Of a DNA stretch of 64,000 nt, positions 59,507 through 64,000 are shown in pieces. Under the pieces are notes generated by a model that worked only from the letters and a program-made list of their open reading frames with translations, did no database searches and was not told the DNA's origin. The stretch is taken from positions 28,765,001-28,829,000 of the forward strand of contig NC_135362.1 of NCBI RefSeq assembly GCF_051622035.1. The letters are read 5' to 3'. Source of the stretch: Arctopsyche grandis. Its lineage: Eukaryota > Arthropoda > Insecta > Trichoptera > Hydropsychidae. Made by a program: the position numbers and the translations under genes. The number at the start of each line of letters is the position of its first letter. Within the stretch, counting starts at the first letter, position 1.

Positions 59507-60550
59507 TATATGCGAAACGTTTAAAAGTGCATGTACGAATCCTTGAGCGCGGCAAACAATAAATAAAGAAATAAGTGTAAAAACATGCCGTTTAGTGTGA
59601 TCAGATTAGAGACGCGCGTGGTATGAGAGAAACCATAAAATGTAAAGTAGAAATACGGTTTCTTCAGTCTGTGGTCCCTTCGAGATAATAAGTTTATGTA
59701 CTCTGCTGGCTAATTCAATATTCAATACATATAATAACAATAGTAAAAAACGAAAACTAGGACAGGTTACATCATATTTGTAAACGTAGATCGAAAAGAA
59801 CAATTTCAAACCGGTTTGAAACGTCGTATTCCGGAGATTTTCACTAATGTTTAAGATTGTCATGGTTTCTTCATTGTTTTTTGAAAAAAATACATAGTTG
59901 AAGGAAACGTTATAAATGTTCCAAACTTTCTATAATTGTCGGAACCTACAAGAAGTGTCCCAACTCAAATGCTAAAGTTACTTTTTGCCGATTGGTCTGA
60001 TAATTTTCTTTTAAAAGTCTTTCTGAGTTGTCGTCTTCTTCGCACGGTTCCAAGAGCTCTGCAATCAAAACCGATATGCAAAAAGGACTTTCCATTCCGT
60101 GGTTTTACACACTCGTGTATGTAACTCAAAGTTTGCATACAAATTTCTATTCGAAAAAAAATAAAACAATAAATATTATACATTTAAAAAGGCGTCGTAG
60201 AATTTTAGTACATATTTTGCATATCAATTTCGATTGTAATCATATTGTAAACTATGAAATCTTTAAACATGACTAGGGAGATTCAATTTAGTACTTCATA
60301 CATCCGACAAAATCATTACAAGTCGATACCGTACTCGATTTCACCAACGAAGCCTCTACGGAGATTCACACCGTCTCTTGAAAGCTGTGCTGAATGAAGA
60401 TCTCCGTAATACCTCGGTGAATGAAACCGAGTATAAAGCGATCTCCTCTCTATAACATACATATATGTATATATATATATATATATACTACGACTATAAA
60501 AATGGAATATACCGAGTGGAATTTCACTCAAATTAGTACAATACATCGGT
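59507..60550 (-). other. Downstream flank of IMPDH
   Basis: The part next to the stop (60316-60550) is of higher complexity than the rest and is probably 3' untranslated sequence. An (AT)n run lies at 60467-60487. No second gene seen. Confidence 0.35.
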
Positions 60551-62104
60551 TTAATAGAGCCTCTTCTCGTACGAGAACAGGCCGTGAACGTTGCCTTCGA
60601 TCTGTGCCGAGTGCGTCCTGCGCATGAATCTCAACTCGCCCGAATACGTCATCTTCTGCAGGTCGGTGACGGATTTCGCCCCTATGTCCTGGCAACTGTG
60701 CTGTATGCCCGACTTGAGATACGGCAGGAACCTCAAAACGGAGCCCTTATCGACGATGCTGCCGCTGACGCCTTGAGCCACCCGGTGTTTGTCCGACTCG
60801 TTGTGGAAGTAGCGGCTCATCGCAGAACCTTTACCGTCTTTGTGCTCCATCGCTTCCAAGCTGCCCATGCCTCGGTACTTCTTCAAGCGGACGCCGTCCG
60901 AGAAGAAGTACTCTCCGGGCGCTTCGGAAGTCCCGGCCAAAAGCGAGCCCATCATTACGGTGGAGGCGCCGAGTGCCAGACTCTTGACGATGTGTCCCAC
61001 GGATTGTATCCCCCCGTCGGCGATGACGGGAATGTCGAATTGCCGAGCATACGAAGCGACTTGGTATACGGCGGTGGCTTGAGGACAGCCGCAAGCCATG
61101 ACCTCTTGCGTTATGCAGATGGAACCGCTGCCCATTCCGACTCTCAGAGCGTCGACGCCGGCGTCTATCAAATTCTTAGCCTGTCGTCTGGTCACGACGT
61201 TGCCACCGATGACATCAACATTGGGATAGTTCTTCTTGATGTATTTGATCATGTCGACTTGGAAGACGGAATTGCCCTGCGACGAGTCTATGATTATGAC
61301 GTCGACTCCGCTGTCGACGAGCATTTTCAATCTGAGCTTGTCCTCGATTCTAGTGCCGATTGCGGCGCCGACTAGCAGCTGTTTGTTGAGATCTTTGGAG
61401 GCGTCCGGGTAGCTGCGGGCTTTCTTCAAGTCGGTGCGGGCGATGAGAGCGACCAGTTCGCCGGCCTCGTTGACGATGGGCAGTTTGCCCTTCTTGCTCT
61501 TCTCGAGGATGGAGTTGGCCTGCTCGAGAGTGATGCCCGACTTGGCCGTGATCATGGTGTGGACGGGGGTCATGACGTTGTCGAGGGTCAGCTCGGGGCT
61601 CTTCTCGCGGAAGTCGATGTCCCTGGAGGTGACGATGCCGAGCAGCTTCTCGCCGAGCTTTCCTCGCTCCGTGACGGGGTAGCCCGTGAAGCCGTTCTTC
61701 TTCTTGGCCGCGAGCACGTCGGCCACCGTGTCCTGGGGACCCATGCACACCGGGTCGCGGATGAAGCCGTGCTTGTACTTCTTCACCTTGAGCACCTCGT
61801 TGGCCTGGTAGTCGGGCGTGCAGTTGTGGTGGATGATGCCGATGCCGCCGCACAGCGCCATCGCCACGGCCATGTCTGCCTCCGTCACGGTGTCCATCGG
61901 CGTGGAAACGAGCGGCGCTTTGATGGAGAGTCGACGCGTCAGACGAGACGACAGCCCCACGGCCTCGGCCTCGAAGTCGATGTAACCCGGCAGCAGCAGG
62001 AAGTCGTTGTAGGTGAGGCCTTCCGTGCGGGCGAACAGCTCCATCGCCGATAGCCCGTCCTGCAGCTCCTCAGCGAGGGTCGCCACGGAGCCGGAGCCGT
62101 TCAT
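60551..62104 (-). CDS. IMPDH: Inosine-5'-monophosphate dehydrogenase, single exon
   Basis: Oxidises IMP to XMP with NAD+, the committed step of guanine nucleotide synthesis in the cytosol, as a tetramer. The 517-residue frame is collinear with animal IMPDH (human IMPDH2 has 514). N-terminal [20 protein letters not shown] and [12 protein letters not shown] start the barrel. Two CBS domains are inserted at about 113-232. The catalytic loop is [13 protein letters not shown] with C330. IMP-binding GGIQSVGH (365-371), [19 protein letters not shown] and the flap RYF (431-433) are present, and it ends SYEKRLY. No residue looks lost. The frame has no intron and is clearly G+C-rich, unlike all its surroundings. 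On minus the leader CTCCCGTCCACTCATCAG just before CGCGAAATG could be a splice acceptor, so a non-coding first exon upstream is possible. Known as raspberry in Drosophila. Confidence 0.96.
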   Translation of the reverse strand: MNGSGSVATLAEELQDGLSAMELFARTEGLTYNDFLLLPGYIDFEAEAVGLSSRLTRRLSIKAPLVSTPMDTVTEADMAVAMALCGGIGIIHHNCTPDYQANEVLKVKKYKHGFIRDPVCMGPQDTVADVLAAKKKNGFTGYPVTERGKLGEKLLGIVTSRDIDFREKSPELTLDNVMTPVHTMITAKSGITLEQANSILEKSKKGKLPIVNEAGELVALIARTDLKKARSYPDASKDLNKQLLVGAAIGTRIEDKLRLKMLVDSGVDVIIIDSSQGNSVFQVDMIKYIKKNYPNVDVIGGNVVTRRQAKNLIDAGVDALRVGMGSGSICITQEVMACGCPQATAVYQVASYARQFDIPVIADGGIQSVGHIVKSLALGASTVMMGSLLAGTSEAPGEYFFSDGVRLKKYRGMGSLEAMEHKDGKGSAMSRYFHNESDKHRVAQGVSGSIVDKGSVLRFLPYLKSGIQHSCQDIGAKSVTDLQKMTYSGELRFMRRTHSAQIEGNVHGLFSYEKRLY

Positions 62105-62359
62105 TTCGCGCTGATGAGTGGACGGGAGGAAACGGAAGAGGTGGTTCGCGGGTGCCGGCAGCCCGCGGTGTGTCGTCCGCGCAGCACGTGGCGCCCCACA
62201 ACAATACTACGCCGCTCCCTCACACCGCGCTCTGCAATCGCACGTTCCTTGTGCAATTCACTTTTCCAATTGGAATTTTTGACGTTTCTTCTAAATGTAA
62301 AATGAAAAAAAACTATCCTCTTGTTTACTTTGTAGCAATTTAGCACATCTTGTACACAA
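62105..62359 (-). promoter_or_regulatory. 5' flank of IMPDH
   Basis: The first 130 bases above the ATG are G+C-rich (GCGTGGCGCCCC-type on plus, about 62185-62200), then composition falls back. A CCAAT (TCCAATTGG, 62265-62273) is present. No clear TATA box. Confidence 0.4.
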
Positions 62360-63878
62360 GCCAGCAGTTTGGCTTAGTGATAGCGTATATATTTAGCATC
62401 ACTGAGGTCATAGGTTCGTGTCCTTGCCACTGCTGGTTAGATTTCGGGGGTTTTGTGACTCCAAACCGATCGTTTCTCTATCAGAGTTTGCCAATTTTAT
62501 CTGATCATTGCTGAAACGGTTCCTGAAAATTGGTATTAAAAAATCTAATCCTGTTGTCACAAAAATCTGCCTGTGTATAATTTGTATTAATTATACACAA
62601 GTAATCTGAAATCCATAGATGTCACTATGATTATTATTTCTGATTAATTGTTATATTCTATATATTCTGATTCTATATGTATGTATTACTGTATTTCTGA
62701 TTTCTGATTGTTTATGTTGTGGCGGCTCGCTTATACGACGGTCGAGTTTGGTTGCCTTCCTGCGAGTGGGGACCAACCCGGCTGAGTTCGGAGAGCTGCT
62801 ACTCACTCTGTCTTCAGCTGTCATATAATAAACACGTGCATTAACATGCCAGTCGTCTCATTCGTTCATCCTCCATACTGGTGACCCCCAACATCGAGCC
62901 ACGCAGCCTCGATCAATTTCAACATGCCGCTCATCCCTGCCTCGCCGAGCCAGGCGGGGAAGCAACCCGCCGCGCCCCCATCGCCATCAACACGCGTCGC
63001 GGCCCGCGGGTGACAATAAACGAGCAGACACGGCTACCTACCTACCTACCGACGTCCAGCCACAACGTCGATGACAGGTGCTTACAAAAATGGGGGAGCG
63101 AATGAGACGACGATCGTGACAGCTGGATGTGGAGTCATGCGCGATCCACTACACATAGAACGGTTATCCAGCACCACAAGATTCATCACACACCACCTCA
63201 GCACCATCATCATCATCATCAAGGCCCCGTCCGTCCCCACGAGCGTCGTCACGCCGAGACGGGCGGTAGCGCTACAACACCTCCACGAGCCACAACGACT
63301 CACAGTCCAGCTCGGAGTATCATCAACCACATCGATGCCCCTGCCGCCCCCGCCGCCCCACCAACCGACATCAGCCTCGGAAGAGCGGCGCCGCCGCAGC
63401 ATCGCATCGCGCGACCATCGGACCAGCCACCGTCCTGCTCGCGACGTCACCGCCCTCGAATCTACCGACCATTCAGGGCGGTACACCTATGTACACAGCG
63501 GATGACCCACGTCAACAATTTTTTTCTCCCCACGTAATAATTTTTTCTCTTTGTGTAACAATAATTTTTTTCTTTTGGTAAAATTTGTTTCTTTGTAATT
63601 TTGGTATCGCTGATGCTGGGGGGGAGTGATGTGGCGGCTCGCTTATACGACGGTCGAGTTTGGTTGCCTTCCTGCGAGTGGGGACCAACCCGGCTGGGTT
63701 CGGAGAGCTGCTACTCACTCTGTCTTCAGCTGTCATATAATAAACACGTGCATTAACAAGCCAGTCGTCTCATTCGTTCATCCTCCATAATGTATTTCAT
63801 TAACGTACACCCGTCGCATTGGAGCAAATCTGTAATAGCGAGTGTGTATTGATTGTGACAATAAAATAAAATAAAATA
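62360..63878 (+). repeat. SINE (tail type A) split by an LTR element
   Basis: Head GCCAGCAGTTTGGCTTAGTG, B-box region GGTTCGTGTCC, closing CACTGCTGG, core and body up to GATTGTTTATGT. It resumes after the LTR element as ATGTATTTCATTAACGTACA, then the hairpin loop GTCGCATTGGAGCAAATCTG and an (AAAAT)n tail. Sister of 8632-9176. Confidence 0.85.
62718..63789 (+). mobile_element. Short non-autonomous LTR retrotransposon (TRIM-like)
   Basis: Two 160-bp LTRs, 62718-62877 and 63630-63789, both TGTGGCGGCTCGC..CATCCTCCATA, differing at about two sites. A primer-binding-like CTGGTGACCCCCAACATC follows the left LTR and a purine run GCTGGGGGGGAGTGA precedes the right. The 4-bp duplication ATGT is at 62714-62717 and 63790-63793. 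Each LTR has ATAATAAACACGTGC as poly(A) signal. The 752-bp interior is G+C- and CAC-rich with overlapping frames but no protease, polymerase or integrase, so it must be moved in trans. Similar to Ty3/Gypsy in layout; class inferred. Confidence 0.88.
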
Positions 63879-64000
63879 TCAAGATCGGTGAGGTATGTTT
63901 AACGTCTTTCCTGTTGAAAGAAAATTTCGCCAACATTTCCAACTAGAATTATTTCGAAATCCAATACTAAGCTAGGGCTGCCATAAGTGTCGGAGCACCG
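63879..64000. other. Right edge, no feature
   Basis: 122 bases after the SINE tail with nothing recognised. Confidence 0.4.

Noticed and set aside
60584-61375. 263-codon frame on plus opposite IMPDH
   Set aside because: A shadow of the G+C-rich IMPDH coding strand with no domain. The same applies to the frames at 61559-62053 and 61350-61853.
63071-63537. Overlapping His/Pro/Arg-rich frames in the short LTR element
   Set aside because: Three frames overlap in G+C-rich, CAC-rich DNA and none shows a Gag zinc knuckle or enzyme motif. Gag ancestry is possible but not shown.

Overview
The window is A+T-rich nuclear DNA of an insect. The evidence is spliced eukaryotic genes with GT-AG introns, Jockey- and RTE-type LINE remains, Helitrons, hAT, Tigger and other TIR elements, tRNA-headed SINEs and very long (AT)n arrays. 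I cannot assign the order with confidence from the sequence alone.

Three host genes can be supported, all in the right-hand 17 kb. HPF1 (histone PARylation factor 1) lies on the minus strand at 47479-49522 with five exons, including a 57-nt last exon beyond an RTE remnant. Rep (Rab escort protein) lies on the plus strand at 51109-56672 with nine exons that join in frame to 683 codons. IMPDH (inosine-5'-monophosphate dehydrogenase) lies on the minus strand at 60551-62104 as one uninterrupted 517-residue reading frame. HPF1 and Rep are divergent, about 1.6 kb apart, and the space between holds a 370-bp near-perfect palindrome and a MITE. The three genes act in separate processes: ADP-ribosylation in DNA repair, Rab prenylation and guanine nucleotide synthesis. 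They do not form a pathway.

The left 47 kb has no host gene I can recognise. It is a dense, nested bed of transposable elements. The best preserved is a hAT element at 5862-8616 with an exact 8-bp target duplication and an intact 716-codon transposase. Others include a decayed hAT (17680-18802), a Tigger/pogo-type element (28266-29870), several Helitron families ending in CTAG, Jockey and RTE LINE ends, two solo LTRs, a 1.07-kb short LTR element with two 160-bp LTRs (62718-63789), at least five MITE families, a degenerate approx. 300-bp tandem repeat (36259-37670) and a recent 464-bp tandem duplication (40476-41388).

The most striking feature is a SINE superfamily present in about 18 full or partial copies. 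Each copy has a tRNA-like head beginning CCAGCAG, a shared central core, and one of several 3' tails. The tails fold into a hairpin whose loop is conserved while the stem sequences differ but still pair. That is the pattern expected when RNA structure is selected, probably for recognition by a LINE reverse transcriptase. Many other elements are inserted inside these SINEs, so the uninterrupted copies give clean pre-insertion sequences and exact target duplications.
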